A DNA stretch of 64,000 nt, taken from assembly GCF_003574445.1 (NCBI RefSeq), contig NZ_KZ984551.1, positions 318,262 to 382,261 of the forward strand, given 5' to 3'. The notes beneath the pieces were generated by a model, which saw only the letters and a list, made by a program, of their open reading frames with translations, searched no databases and had not been told where the DNA came from. Shown piece after piece: positions 43,038 to 51,280 of this stretch; the stretch's first letter is position 1; each line of letters opens with the position of its first letter. The position numbers and the translations under genes were made by a program. This DNA is from Streptomyces sp. YIM 130001. GTDB taxonomy: Bacteria; Actinomycetota; Actinomycetes; Streptomycetales; Streptomycetaceae.

Positions 43038-45881
43038 TCAGCGGTGGGAAGGGAACTCCACCACCTGCTGGTAGGTGGGCCGGTTCTGCCACTGGATCGG
43101 CTGGTGGGTGATCCCGCCGACCGCACGGTGCACGATCGAGTCGGCGCACCACTGGTCACCCGCCTCGCAGCTGTCGTCGCCCGGGTAGACCTCGGTCGCG
43201 GGTACGGCTGCCGCCTCGGTCAGGGTGTCGAGGAGAGCCTTGCGGCAGTCGCCGAGGTCGCCGTCGCCGCAGTATGTGGCGCCGAGTCCGCCCTTGACCG
43301 GCTCGCCGAGCACGGCCCGCAGGTCCTTGTCGGCGAAGCCCCACCAGCCGTACTGGAAGGCGGAGCCGGCGTGCGCTCCGGTCGGTCCGTGCGCCGCCGA
43401 AGGCGATTCGTCGACGGCCAGCTGCTCGGTGAACGCCTGGTACAGATCCTCACCGAGTCCCGGCGCGAACTCGGCCTCCACCAGGCGCGGCCACCAGGCG
43501 TCCATCAGTCGCACGGCATCCGCGTGCGGATACTTCTTCGCGTCCGCCTCGGTCTGCCTGCGCTGCGCGCCGTCCTTGTGCCAGGCCTCCAACGCCTGCA
43601 CCGACTTGGCCAGTTCGGGATCGGCGACGTCCTCGCTGCGGATGATCTTCAGGAGTTCCGGGAGCACCTGCTCGCCGCGCAGGTCGGTGACGGCGGCCTC
43701 GGCCATCGCCCGGGTCAGCGAGGCGCGGGTGACGCCTCCCTCGTCCACGAGGGCGGCGACGCGGTCGTCGAGGAGGTCGCCGCGGTGCACGGCGCTGTGG
43801 CCGAAGCCGGCCGCGGTGTAGCCGTCGGCCTGCTTGTTGTTCCAGGAGACGTAGTAGTCCTGGTTCACGGACTGCGGGTGCTGGTCGGGCGGGGTGTACG
43901 CGGCGGTGTTCTGCTTCGGCTCGAAGTCCTTCCATTCGTAGGCGGGTTCGGCGCGGACCGGGAAGGAGGCGTCGACGTCCTTCGCGCGCACCGGATTGGA
44001 TCCGCTGTTGTAGTACGCGATGTCGCGCGAGTCGGCGTAGAACCAGTTGAAGGCGTAGCCGACGTGTTCGGCCGCCTGCTGGAAGGACGTGGCGTCCTTC
44101 ACGTACGAGGGGTCGTTGAACATCTGGAAGCCGATGATCGAGTCGGCCTCGTGCCGGTACGTGGAGCGCAGCGAGGTGTACGCGACGGGTTTGCCGTCGA
44201 CCGTGGCGCGGTGCGTGACGATGCCGTAGTGGGTCCGGAAGACCTGCATCCGGTAGCCGCCCTTCGCCGTGGAGTCGGCCAGGGTCGGCTTCCAGTCGTT
44301 GCGCTTGTCCAGCTTGTCCATCGGGACGCACTCGCCGCGGTAGCGGTAGTGGGTGGCGTCCTTGCCGGGAGTCGAGCCGTCGGGGGCGCAGAGTTCGACG
44401 GCGTAGGTGTCGGTGATGTCCTGGTTGGCGGAGGTGGCCGACCAGGAGTAGTCCGCACCGCGGCCCAGTTGGATGTACATGCCGACACCGGCGAAGGAGA
44501 CGCCGCGGGCCTTGATGCCGGGGCCGTCCAGCTCCTGCATCATCAGGAGCTGCGGTGCGAAGTAGCCGGTCTGCGGGCCGAACACGGCGACCGGGTTTCC
44601 GCTCTCGGTGTGTTTGCCGGAGACCAGCAGGGCGTTGGACATGCCCTTGCGGTCGCCGGCGCCCTTCTCGCCGCCGAGGCCCTGCAGTCCGCCGGGGAAG
44701 ACGCCGTCGTCGTGGATGCCCTGAAGCTTCTTCAGCTTGGCGGGGGCTTTCACCGGGTCCTTCTGCGAGGTGCCCGCCGAGCCGGTCTTGTCGTGGACCA
44801 GCTGCTCGCGTTCGACCGAGCCCGCGTCGGGCATCGCGGCTCCCCGCGGGTCGTCCGGCTTTCCGGCGTACGGGAAGGCGGTGCCGTCGTGCACGGTCTG
44901 CACGGTCTCCGGGTCGTTGCGCTGGCGGAAGGACTCCCAGATCTCGGTGCCCTTCTTCGTGCCGTACTTGTCCTGGGACTTCATCAGGGAGAGCGCCTGC
45001 TCGACCTCTCCCCCGCCTCCGCCGCCGAAGAGACCGCCGACGACGGAGGCCAGGGCGATCAGGTCGGTGACCTTGAAGGGCTGGATCTCGCCGATGTTGG
45101 TGATCGCGTCCACGTGGCCGGTCAGGACGTACTCACCCGGGAAGTAGCGGCCCTTCTTGGACTTCTCACGGTAGGCGTTGAGGCCGTCCACGTAGGCCTG
45201 GGCGTCCTCCATGGCCTGCTTGCCGCGCTCACCGTAGGACTCGGTGATGTACTCGACCTGCTGCTCGAGGTCCTCCTCCTGGTAGGGCGCCATGGGCCAG
45301 AACTGCTGCTCGAGACCTTGGTTGGCGAGCGCTCCGCCGGCGAAGGAGGTCAACTCGCCGCGGCCGATGTGCCGGAAGAGGTCGATCAGCCACAGGCGGT
45401 CCTGGCCTGCCGCGTAGCCGGCGCCGAACTCGGTGCCGTAGCGGGTGGTGCCCTTGATGTGCGGGACGCCGTTCTGTTTGTCGCGGGTGATGGTGACGTC
45501 GTCTCGGGGGCTGGTCACCGAGTCGACCTGCTCATCGGACACTCCGAAGGAGGCGTCGCGGAAGAAGTCGGTGAGGGTGGCGTCGGTGAGGGAGGGATAT
45601 CCGGTCGACAGGGCGTCGTACGGGGCGAGTTGGTCGTCGCTGTGGGCCGGCTTGGTGCCGAGCACGCGGTGGGCGAGGATCTCGGCGAGCGTGGCGTTGC
45701 CGTTGGCGCCCGGCGGGAGGATGTCGGCGCACTGACCCGCGCAGTGATCCTCGGGCGCGGGCGGCGGCTCCGCGGCGGCGGCCCCTGGCAGGGGCGTGAG
45801 GAGCCCGGCCGCGAGCGCCACGGAGGCGAGCAGCGCGCCGGCCCGCGAGCGGACAGTGGGACGTGGGATGCGCCGTTGCAT
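43038..45881 (-). CDS. Secreted penicillin acylase family protein (Ntn hydrolase)
   Basis: A 947-aa secreted precursor. A signal peptide (residues 1-37, AALLASVALAAGLLTPLPGAAAA) is followed by an alpha region, a linker, and a beta chain that starts at Ser415 in KGMSNALLVSGKH, the autocatalytic nucleophile of N-terminal nucleophile hydrolases. SATSANQDITDTYAVEL and YADSRDIAYYNSG belong to the same fold. Relatives cleave penicillins, N-acyl-homoserine lactones or cyclic lipopeptides. Its substrate cannot be told. Four Cys near the ends suggest disulfides. A 14-bp hairpin ends it. Confidence 0.88.
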   Translation of the reverse strand: MQRRIPRPTVRSRAGALLASVALAAGLLTPLPGAAAAEPPPAPEDHCAGQCADILPPGANGNATLAEILAHRVLGTKPAHSDDQLAPYDALSTGYPSLTDATLTDFFRDASFGVSDEQVDSVTSPRDDVTITRDKQNGVPHIKGTTRYGTEFGAGYAAGQDRLWLIDLFRHIGRGELTSFAGGALANQGLEQQFWPMAPYQEEDLEQQVEYITESYGERGKQAMEDAQAYVDGLNAYREKSKKGRYFPGEYVLTGHVDAITNIGEIQPFKVTDLIALASVVGGLFGGGGGGEVEQALSLMKSQDKYGTKKGTEIWESFRQRNDPETVQTVHDGTAFPYAGKPDDPRGAAMPDAGSVEREQLVHDKTGSAGTSQKDPVKAPAKLKKLQGIHDDGVFPGGLQGLGGEKGAGDRKGMSNALLVSGKHTESGNPVAVFGPQTGYFAPQLLMMQELDGPGIKARGVSFAGVGMYIQLGRGADYSWSATSANQDITDTYAVELCAPDGSTPGKDATHYRYRGECVPMDKLDKRNDWKPTLADSTAKGGYRMQVFRTHYGIVTHRATVDGKPVAYTSLRSTYRHEADSIIGFQMFNDPSYVKDATSFQQAAEHVGYAFNWFYADSRDIAYYNSGSNPVRAKDVDASFPVRAEPAYEWKDFEPKQNTAAYTPPDQHPQSVNQDYYVSWNNKQADGYTAAGFGHSAVHRGDLLDDRVAALVDEGGVTRASLTRAMAEAAVTDLRGEQVLPELLKIIRSEDVADPELAKSVQALEAWHKDGAQRRQTEADAKKYPHADAVRLMDAWWPRLVEAEFAPGLGEDLYQAFTEQLAVDESPSAAHGPTGAHAGSAFQYGWWGFADKDLRAVLGEPVKGGLGATYCGDGDLGDCRKALLDTLTEAAAVPATEVYPGDDSCEAGDQWCADSIVHRAVGGITHQPIQWQNRPTYQQVVEFPSHR

Positions 45882-46086
45882 TCCTGCTCCTCCCGAAGAC
45901 GGATGGCCGGGAGGTTACCGGCGGTACCGCACCGGTTGAAGATGAATACCCGTCATGTTTTCCGAATCACCACACAGTCCGCCCCCGTAAGTCCGGTCAC
46001 AGTGGGCACATTCCGCCCCGATGATGATGGCCATTCGAAATCTGATGGAGCCGGATCGGTCCGGCGTACGTCTATACCGCGACGTC

Positions 46087-46102
46087 CTTGCGTCGACGCA
46101 AG
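46087..46102. promoter_or_regulatory. Perfect 16-bp palindrome CTTGCGTCGACGCAAG
   Basis: Lies 28 bases upstream of the unknown gene at 46130 and within its probable promoter. Perfect symmetry suggests an operator for a homodimeric regulator. No regulator gene is adjacent. Confidence 0.6.
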
Positions 46103-46129
46103 ACAGCCCGCTCAAGGAGGTGCGTTGCC

Positions 46130-46744
46130 ATGGCCGGTTTCCGCAGCCTGGCGAGACAGGTACGTGACCCTCACAACGACCTGGCACTGCGGCGGTATTC
46201 ACTGCGCAAATGCCTGGAACGCTTCGCTCCCTACGGCCACCGGGCCACCTGGGACCACCTGTGCGCACGGGCCGGTTTCGGCCCCGAGGACCGCACCCCC
46301 GAACCCGACCGCCTGCTGGCGGCGCTCGACGAACTGGAGGAGGCCCGGGCCGTGTGGCTCGGCTACGAGGCCGAGTTCGCCGACCGCCGCCGGCGCGAGA
46401 AGCACCACGGACTGCGCCGTCCGGGCACCGTGGACCACTGGCACCGGTGCACCTGGGGCGGCTGCGGGATCGCCTGGTGCGACGACCCGCACACCCACCC
46501 CGCCGAGCCGCTCGCCGACGTCCTGCGCAAGCTGATCGCGGCCCTCGAGCGCGAGCCCGGCGCCCGCTGCCCGGTGTGCACGAACACGGACATCGCCTGG
46601 AACTCCGAACTGGGCCACGAGCCCTGGTCCGGTCCGGTCTGCACCGGCTGCGGCATCCTGGTCCCGCAGCCCGTACTCGCACCCGATGCGCTGATCCGGG
46701 CCCGGCAGTCGGCGCTCGAAGGGCGCGCGCTGGTCAGGGCCTGA
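46130..46744 (+). CDS. Unknown protein with C-terminal zinc ribbon
   Basis: A 204-aa protein that I do not recognise. The helical N-terminal half (SLARQVRDPHNDLALRRYSLRKCLERFAPYG) leads to a Cys-containing middle (HRCTWGGCGIAWC), and the C-terminal part has two CxxC pairs (CPVCTNTD and CTGCGI) spaced as in a zinc ribbon. It starts at ATG 46130 with AAGGAGG. The 16-bp palindrome upstream suggests specific regulation. It converges with an unknown gene. Confidence 0.7.
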   Translation: MAGFRSLARQVRDPHNDLALRRYSLRKCLERFAPYGHRATWDHLCARAGFGPEDRTPEPDRLLAALDELEEARAVWLGYEAEFADRRRREKHHGLRRPGTVDHWHRCTWGGCGIAWCDDPHTHPAEPLADVLRKLIAALEREPGARCPVCTNTDIAWNSELGHEPWSGPVCTGCGILVPQPVLAPDALIRARQSALEGRALVRA

Positions 46745-46776
46745 CGGGTTCGGGGGCGTGACGGGTTCGGGGGCGT
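46743..46776. repeat. 17-bp tandem duplication
   Basis: GACGGGTTCGGGGGCGT occurs twice in direct succession (46743-46759, 46760-46776), starting inside the stop codon of the preceding gene and lying in the convergent intergenic gap. The unit TGACGGC can pair with GCCGTCA just downstream, so it may double as part of the terminator. Confidence 0.75.
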
Positions 46777-46802
46777 GACGGCCGGGGCGCGGAGGCGCGC
46801 CG

Positions 46803-47321
46803 TCAGGGCGTGAGCACGTCCGTGTGGATGGCCAGCTTGAACTGGGCGTGCATCAGCGGCGTCGCGACCTTCGCGTCGCCCCGCCCGCGGGCCGAGATCT
46901 TGAGGCCGAGCGGCACTCCCTTGTGTACGAACATCTGCCAGACGTAACTGCGGTACTGGCCACCGCCGGTCGGCGCGGAGTCGGTGGTGGCCGTCGAGTC
47001 GTAGCCGGATCCCGCGTCCAGCGGATCGCGGACGAAGCGCGCCCGGTACTCGGTGGGCTTGCTGTCCGCCTCCCAGAAGACCATCGCGGAGAGCACGCCC
47101 CAGCCTTCGTGGCTCGGCCAGATGAGCCCCGAGCGGCCGTCGGGGAACTTGGAGGGATCCCCGCCGCCCTGCGCCGGGTCGTGCATCTTCCAGGGGTCGT
47201 ACGACTCCTCGTCCTGCTCGTAGGGGAACCGCACGAGGTGGTAGCCGTCGCTGTCGTAGTCGATGTTCTGCTTCGGTGACTGCTCGACGTCCCACTTCAG
47301 TGAACAGATGGCGAGTCCCAT
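46803..47321 (-). CDS. Conserved protein of unknown function
   Basis: A 172-aa protein beginning MGLAICSLKWDVEQSPKQNI. It is rich in aromatic residues (YHLVRFPYEQDEESYDPWKMHDPA, GLIWPSHEGWG, YVWQMFVHKG) and predicted mostly beta, without signal peptide or membrane segment. I do not recognise its family. Start ATG 47321 has GAGGAGCG before it. It could be a carbohydrate-binding or structural protein; no evidence decides. Confidence 0.65.
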   Translation of the reverse strand: MGLAICSLKWDVEQSPKQNIDYDSDGYHLVRFPYEQDEESYDPWKMHDPAQGGGDPSKFPDGRSGLIWPSHEGWGVLSAMVFWEADSKPTEYRARFVRDPLDAGSGYDSTATTDSAPTGGGQYRSYVWQMFVHKGVPLGLKISARGRGDAKVATPLMHAQFKLAIHTDVLTP

Positions 47322-47473
47322 CGGCGCTCCTCACGGTTTCACGGCCGGGCCCGCGTCCCACGGACCGCTCCCGACGCCTGCTGCGTCGCCGCACCCTGCC
47401 CGTACCCCGCGCACCGCCCGCCCAACAGTCCGGCCACCGGGGGCCGTTCGCCCGGAGCTGTGCTCCGTGTGGA

Positions 47474-47935
47474 TCAGGAGCGGTGTTCCGCGTAGAGGCG
47501 GGAGCCGGTGAGCCGTTCGCCGAAGACGTCGTCCGGATTGGACAGCACGCAGGTCTCGAGCGACAGACAGCCGCAGCCGATGCAGTCGGTCAGGTGGTCG
47601 CGCAGGCGGCCCAACTGCTTGATACGGGCGTCGAGTTCGGAGCGCCAGGCCTCGGAGAGCCGGGCCCAGTCCTCGCGGTTGGGGGTGCGCTCCTCGGGCA
47701 GTTCCGCGAGCGCGTCCCGGATGGTGGCGAGCGGGATGCCGACGCGCTGGGCGGCACGTACGAAAGCGACGCGGCGCAGGGCGTCGCGGCCGTAGCGGCG
47801 CTGGTTGCCGGAGGTGCGGCGGCTGCTGATCAGGCCCTTGGACTCGTAGAAGTGCAGGGCGGATACGGCCGCACCGCTGCGGGCCGACAGCTGGCCGACG
47901 GTGAGCTCATGGATCTTCTCTGGAATCTGCGGCAC
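47474..47935 (-). CDS. soxR: SoxR redox-sensing transcriptional regulator (MerR family)
   Basis: A 153-aa MerR-type regulator: N-terminal HTH ([26 protein letters not shown]), dimerisation helix, and the C-terminal [2Fe-2S] motif C-X2-C-X-C-X5-C in [12 protein letters not shown]. In streptomycetes SoxR responds to redox-active antibiotics such as actinorhodin and phenazines. The GTG at 47935 begins the protein. The divergent gene is a MaoC hydratase, unlikely to be its target. Confidence 0.93.
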   Translation of the reverse strand: MPQIPEKIHELTVGQLSARSGAAVSALHFYESKGLISSRRTSGNQRRYGRDALRRVAFVRAAQRVGIPLATIRDALAELPEERTPNREDWARLSEAWRSELDARIKQLGRLRDHLTDCIGCGCLSLETCVLSNPDDVFGERLTGSRLYAEHRS

Positions 47936-48019
47936 CCCTGAAACCCTAATCGGGGTACAGGCCGGCGGCGGCGACCGGGGGTGGGCCTTCCGTTGACAGC
48001 GGACCGGTGCGCGACCATG

Positions 48020-48035
48020 CTGAGCAAGCGCTTAG
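48020..48035 (+). promoter_or_regulatory. Operator-like sequence CTGAGCAAGCGCTTAG (copy 1)
   Basis: The same 16 bases occur at 49256-49271. Here they lie 27 bases upstream of the MaoC gene. AGCAAGCGCTTAG resembles the KstR2-type motif (ANCAAGNNCTTGNT). The TetR at 48546 is the likely binder. Confidence 0.7.
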
Positions 48036-48061
48036 AAATGACCCCTCGGGAGGCATGGAAC

Positions 48062-48526
48062 ATGGCAGAGCCAAGGATCTTCACCTCCGCCGACGAGCTG
48101 AAGGCCGCCGTCGGCGAGCAGCTCGGCACCGGCGACTGGCTGGAGATCGACCAGCCGCGGATCGACCGCTTCGCCGAGGCCACCGGCGACCACCAGTGGA
48201 TCCACGTGGACCCTCAGAAGGCGGCGGACGGCCCCTTCGGCACCACCATCGCGCACGGTTATCTCACGCTGTCGCTGCTGCCGACGCTGGTGCCGCAGAT
48301 CATGCGCGTCGAGGGTGTCCGCATGGGCATCAACTACGGCACCAACAAGGTCCGCTTCCCCTCCCCCGTGCCGGTCGGCTCCCGGCTGCGCGCCTCGGGC
48401 GTACTGAAGGACGTCAGCGAGACCTCCGACGGCGGCGTCCAGCTGACCACCACGGTCACCGTGGAGCGCGAGGGCGCCGACAAGCCCGCCTGCGTCGCCG
48501 AGTCGGTGTCCCGCTTCTACTTCTGA
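48062..48526 (+). CDS. MaoC-like hot-dog enoyl-CoA hydratase/dehydratase
   Basis: A 154-aa hydratase. The catalytic Asp/His pair appears in ATGDHQWIHVDPQKA, followed by TTIAHGYLTLSLLP, characteristic of R-specific enoyl-CoA hydratases of the MaoC family. ATG 48062 follows GGGAGGC. It probably hydrates an unsaturated acyl-CoA from the lipid catabolism in this region. The operator copy upstream links it to the TetR gene across the strand. Confidence 0.9.
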   Translation: MAEPRIFTSADELKAAVGEQLGTGDWLEIDQPRIDRFAEATGDHQWIHVDPQKAADGPFGTTIAHGYLTLSLLPTLVPQIMRVEGVRMGINYGTNKVRFPSPVPVGSRLRASGVLKDVSETSDGGVQLTTTVTVEREGADKPACVAESVSRFYF

Positions 48527-48545
48527 GCGCGGCCCGGAGCCGGCC

Positions 48546-49163
48546 TCAGGCGCCGGATCGGACCATCCTGTTGACGAGGTCGGCGTAGAGAGCGCCGACC
48601 TCGTCGGGTGTGCGGCGCCCGGACGCGTTGAACCAGCGGGCCACGTCGATGCAGAGCGACATCACGGCGAGTGCGGTGCCGGGCACGTCGGGGACGTCGA
48701 ACTCGCCGTCCCGTACGCCGTCGAGCAGGATGCGGCGGACGGCGGCGTCGCACTGCCTGCGCAGGTCCACCACTTCCGTGCGGTGCTCGGGGCCGAGCGC
48801 GTCCAGCTCGTACTGGACCACCCGGGCCGTGGTGTGCTGCTCGGCGTGCCAGACCACGAAGCTGCTGACCGCGTGGGAGAGGCGTTCGACGGCGGCGCCC
48901 TCGGCGTCGGCCGCGGCCTGCAGGATCCGGACGGCCTTCAGGTGACCGAGGCGGCTGATGCGGTGCAGCAGCTCTTCCTTGGTCTTGTAGTGGATGTAGA
49001 GCGCGGCCGGGCTCATGCCGGCACGGCCCGCGATGTCCCGGGTGGTCGTCGCGTGGTAGCCCTGCTCGGCGAAGGCCTCCACCGCCGCGACGAGGAGTCG
49101 CCTGGCCGCGTCAGGGGTGACCTCGTCCCATGCCGCGCCCTCGGTCGGCTCCGCCGTGTCCAT
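48546..49163 (-). CDS. TetR family regulator, candidate binder of CTGAGCAAGCGCTTAG
   Basis: A 205-aa TetR protein with HTH at about residues 35-65 (ATTTRDIAGRAGMSPAALYIHYKTKEELL). ATG 49163 follows GAGAGGGG; longer forms lack a ribosome site. The operator copy at 49256 lies 93 bases upstream of this start and its twin precedes the convergent MaoC gene. The C-terminal domain has VSSFVVWHAEQHTTARVVQYE, common in regulators of acyl-CoA metabolism. Confidence 0.88.
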   Translation of the reverse strand: MDTAEPTEGAAWDEVTPDAARRLLVAAVEAFAEQGYHATTTRDIAGRAGMSPAALYIHYKTKEELLHRISRLGHLKAVRILQAAADAEGAAVERLSHAVSSFVVWHAEQHTTARVVQYELDALGPEHRTEVVDLRRQCDAAVRRILLDGVRDGEFDVPDVPGTALAVMSLCIDVARWFNASGRRTPDEVGALYADLVNRMVRSGA

Positions 49164-49255
49164 CGTCGCCCCTCTCGCCACGTCCGCGGGTATGGCCGGC
49201 GGCACGACGGAATCGGCCCGTCGCCCTCCGGCAGGACTGCACCCTACCCCTATCG

Positions 49256-49271
49256 CTGAGCAAGCGCTTAG
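49256..49271 (+). promoter_or_regulatory. Operator-like sequence CTGAGCAAGCGCTTAG (copy 2)
   Basis: Identical to the copy at 48020-48035, in the gap between the end of the acyl-CoA dehydrogenase gene and the TetR start, where it would serve autoregulation. Confidence 0.7.
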
Positions 49272-49328
49272 GACGTACGGCACGCAGGACGGGGCCGGGA
49301 CCGGGAGGCGGGCGCGATCAGGCCACGG

Positions 49329-50480
49329 TCAGAAGGCGGATACGCCCGTCAGGGCCCGGCCGATGACCAGCTTCTGGATCTGGCTCGTGCCCTCGTACAG
49401 CGTCATCACCCGGGCGTCGCGCAGGAGTTTGCCGACCGAGTACTCGTCGATGTAGCCGTAGCCGCCGAACACCTGGATGGCGTTGTTCGCCGCGCGGACC
49501 GCGGCCTCCGAGGCGAAGAGTTTGGCCTTCGAGGACTCCGTGACGAAGGGCTCGCCGCGGTCGATCAGATCGGCCACCCGCCAGGTGAGCAGCCGGGCCG
49601 CGTCGACGTCGACGGCCATGTCGCTGATGAGTTCCTGCACCAGCTGGTGGCCCGCGATCGGCTTGCCGAACTGCTCGCGCTCACCCGCGTACCCGAGGGA
49701 CGCGTCCAGGGCGGCCTGCGCGATGCCGACACAGCCGGCCGCCACCGACATCCGCCCCTTGGCCAGGGCCGACATGGCCACCGAGAAGCCCTTGCCCGCG
49801 GGGCCGAGCATGGCGCTCGCCGGCACCCGCACACCTTCGAGCACCACCTCGGCGGTGGCCTGGCCGCGCAGGCCGAGCTTGCCGTGGATGGTGCGGCGGC
49901 TCAGGCCAGGGCTGTCGGTGGGCACCAGGAACGCCGAGACGCCCCGATGGCCGGGCTCGTCGCCGGTGCGGGCGAAGAGCAGGACGACGTCGGCCCACGT
50001 GCCGTTCGTGATGAACATCTTGGTGCCGTCGACGACGTAGTCCGTGCCGTCGCGTACCGCCCGGGTGGCCAGGTTCCCCGCGTCCGAGCCGGTGCCCGGT
50101 TCGGTCAGGCCGAAGCAGCCGAGGGCGTCGCCCGAGGTGAGCCGCGGCAGCCACTGCCGCTTCTGCTCCTCACTCCCCCAGGCGGCGACGGTCTTGGCCA
50201 CCAGGCCGAGCGACACCGAGACGATGCCGCGCACCGAGGAGTCGCCGCGGCCGAGCTCCTCGGTCACCAGGCAGTACGCGAGGTGGTCGCCGCCCGAGCC
50301 GCCGTACCTCTCGTCGACGGTGAGACCCAGGAATCCCACCTCACCGAGCTTGGCGACCACCGAGCGGTCGACGCTCTCGGCCCGGTCCCAGTCCCGCACG
50401 TGCGGCGCGATCTCGCGCTGGACGAAGTCGCGGGCGAGCTGCCTGACGGCGGTCTGCTCCTCGCTGAGCTCCAGGTTCAC
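49329..50480 (-). CDS. Acyl-CoA dehydrogenase
   Basis: A 383-aa FAD-dependent dehydrogenase with CFGLTEPGTGSDAGNL (signature 1), FITNGTWADV, REQFGKPIAGHQLVQELISDMAVDVDAARLLTWR, and the catalytic Glu in MTLYEGTSQIQKLVIGR. GTG 50480 is preceded by GGGTGG. It is divergent from the TetR gene at 50545 and shares with the aldehyde dehydrogenase promoter a 15-bp operator-like sequence. Predicted role: alpha,beta-dehydrogenation of a short or branched acyl-CoA. Confidence 0.93.
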   Translation of the reverse strand: MNLELSEEQTAVRQLARDFVQREIAPHVRDWDRAESVDRSVVAKLGEVGFLGLTVDERYGGSGGDHLAYCLVTEELGRGDSSVRGIVSVSLGLVAKTVAAWGSEEQKRQWLPRLTSGDALGCFGLTEPGTGSDAGNLATRAVRDGTDYVVDGTKMFITNGTWADVVLLFARTGDEPGHRGVSAFLVPTDSPGLSRRTIHGKLGLRGQATAEVVLEGVRVPASAMLGPAGKGFSVAMSALAKGRMSVAAGCVGIAQAALDASLGYAGEREQFGKPIAGHQLVQELISDMAVDVDAARLLTWRVADLIDRGEPFVTESSKAKLFASEAAVRAANNAIQVFGGYGYIDEYSVGKLLRDARVMTLYEGTSQIQKLVIGRALTGVSAF

Positions 50481-50501
50481 CGGGTTCCACCCACCCTTAA
50501 T

Positions 50502-50516
50502 TAACACTGCTAGTTT
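50502..50516 (+). promoter_or_regulatory. Operator-like TAACACTGCTAGTTT (copy 1)
   Basis: Sits between the divergent acyl-CoA dehydrogenase and TetR genes, 22 bases from the former. The other strand at 53911-53925 carries the same sequence with one change (TAACACCGCTAGTTT), upstream of the aldehyde dehydrogenase. Confidence 0.7.
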
Positions 50517-50544
50517 TGGCGTCGGTGGGCCTACTATGAGCCGC

Positions 50545-51180
50545 ATGGCCCGACCGCGCAAGCCCCTGCTGAGTACGGAACGCATCGTCGCGACGGCCGC
50601 CGCCCTGGTGGACGCCGAGGGCCTGGCGGCGGTCTCCACACGGCGTCTCGCGGCGGAGCTCGGCGTCAGCGGGCCCTCGCTCTACAACCACTTCCGCACC
50701 AAGGACCAGATCCTGGAGGCGGTCGCCGACTCGGTGAGCGCGCAGGTCGACCTGTCGATGTTCGACCCCGGTGACGAGCGGGACTGGCGCACGGCGCTGC
50801 ACGACTGGGCGGTGTCCTACCGGCGCGCACTGCTCGAGCACCCGCACATCGTGCCGGTGCTCGCGCACGGGCCCGGGCACCGGCCGGCCGGCCTGCGGCT
50901 CGCGGACGCGGTGTTCGGCGCGATGACCGCGGCGGGCTGGCCGGCGGCGCAGGCCACGTCGATCGGAGCGCTGATGCGGTACTTCGTCACGGGGTCGGCG
51001 CTCGGGTCGTTCGCCGGGGGCTTCCCGGACGACCGGGCGGCGTACGACCCTGCGGACTATCCGCACCTGGGGCAGGCGCATCTGCTCGCGGAGCGGCAGG
51101 AGAAGGTGGACGAGCGGGCCTTCGAGGTGGGGCTCGCCGCGCTTCTGGCGGGGCTCGAGATGCAGTACCGGGAGCTGTGA
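50545..51180 (+). CDS. TetR family regulator (TetR_C-1 type), likely leaderless
   Basis: A 211-aa regulator with HTH ... STRRLAAELGVSGPSLYNHFRTKDQIL at about residues 28-55, and a C-terminal domain of the tetracycline-repressor-like class with HPHIVPVLAHGPGHRPAGLRL. There is no ribosome site, but TACTAT (50532-50537) sits at the -10 position of an mRNA starting at the A of ATG 50545; an ATG at 50536 lies inside that hexamer. Probably controls acyl-CoA dehydrogenase at 49329 and the ALDH/ADH pair through the TAACACYGCTAGTTT sites. Confidence 0.87.
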   Translation: MARPRKPLLSTERIVATAAALVDAEGLAAVSTRRLAAELGVSGPSLYNHFRTKDQILEAVADSVSAQVDLSMFDPGDERDWRTALHDWAVSYRRALLEHPHIVPVLAHGPGHRPAGLRLADAVFGAMTAAGWPAAQATSIGALMRYFVTGSALGSFAGGFPDDRAAYDPADYPHLGQAHLLAERQEKVDERAFEVGLAALLAGLEMQYREL

Positions 51181-51230
51181 GGCGCTCGCCCTCGAGCGCC
51201 CGGGCGGGCCGGCCCGTCCCGTCTCGGCCA

Positions 51231-51280
51231 GGACCGGCCAGGACCGGCCAGGACCGGCTAGGACCGGCTAGGACCGGCTA
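51231..51280. repeat. Five-copy 10-bp tandem repeat GGACCGGCYA
   Basis: Copies at 51231, 51241 (GGACCGGCCA) and 51251, 51261, 51271 (GGACCGGCTA). The array lies between the ends of convergent genes; its last copy supplies the stop codon of the alcohol dehydrogenase (TAG on the minus strand), and the other TA copies would also give TAG in that frame of reading. Confidence 0.85.

Noticed and set aside
43044..46535. A 1163-codon open frame on the + strand
   Set aside because: It is antisense to the penicillin acylase gene, is Gly/Val/Arg-rich, and has no homologous motif.
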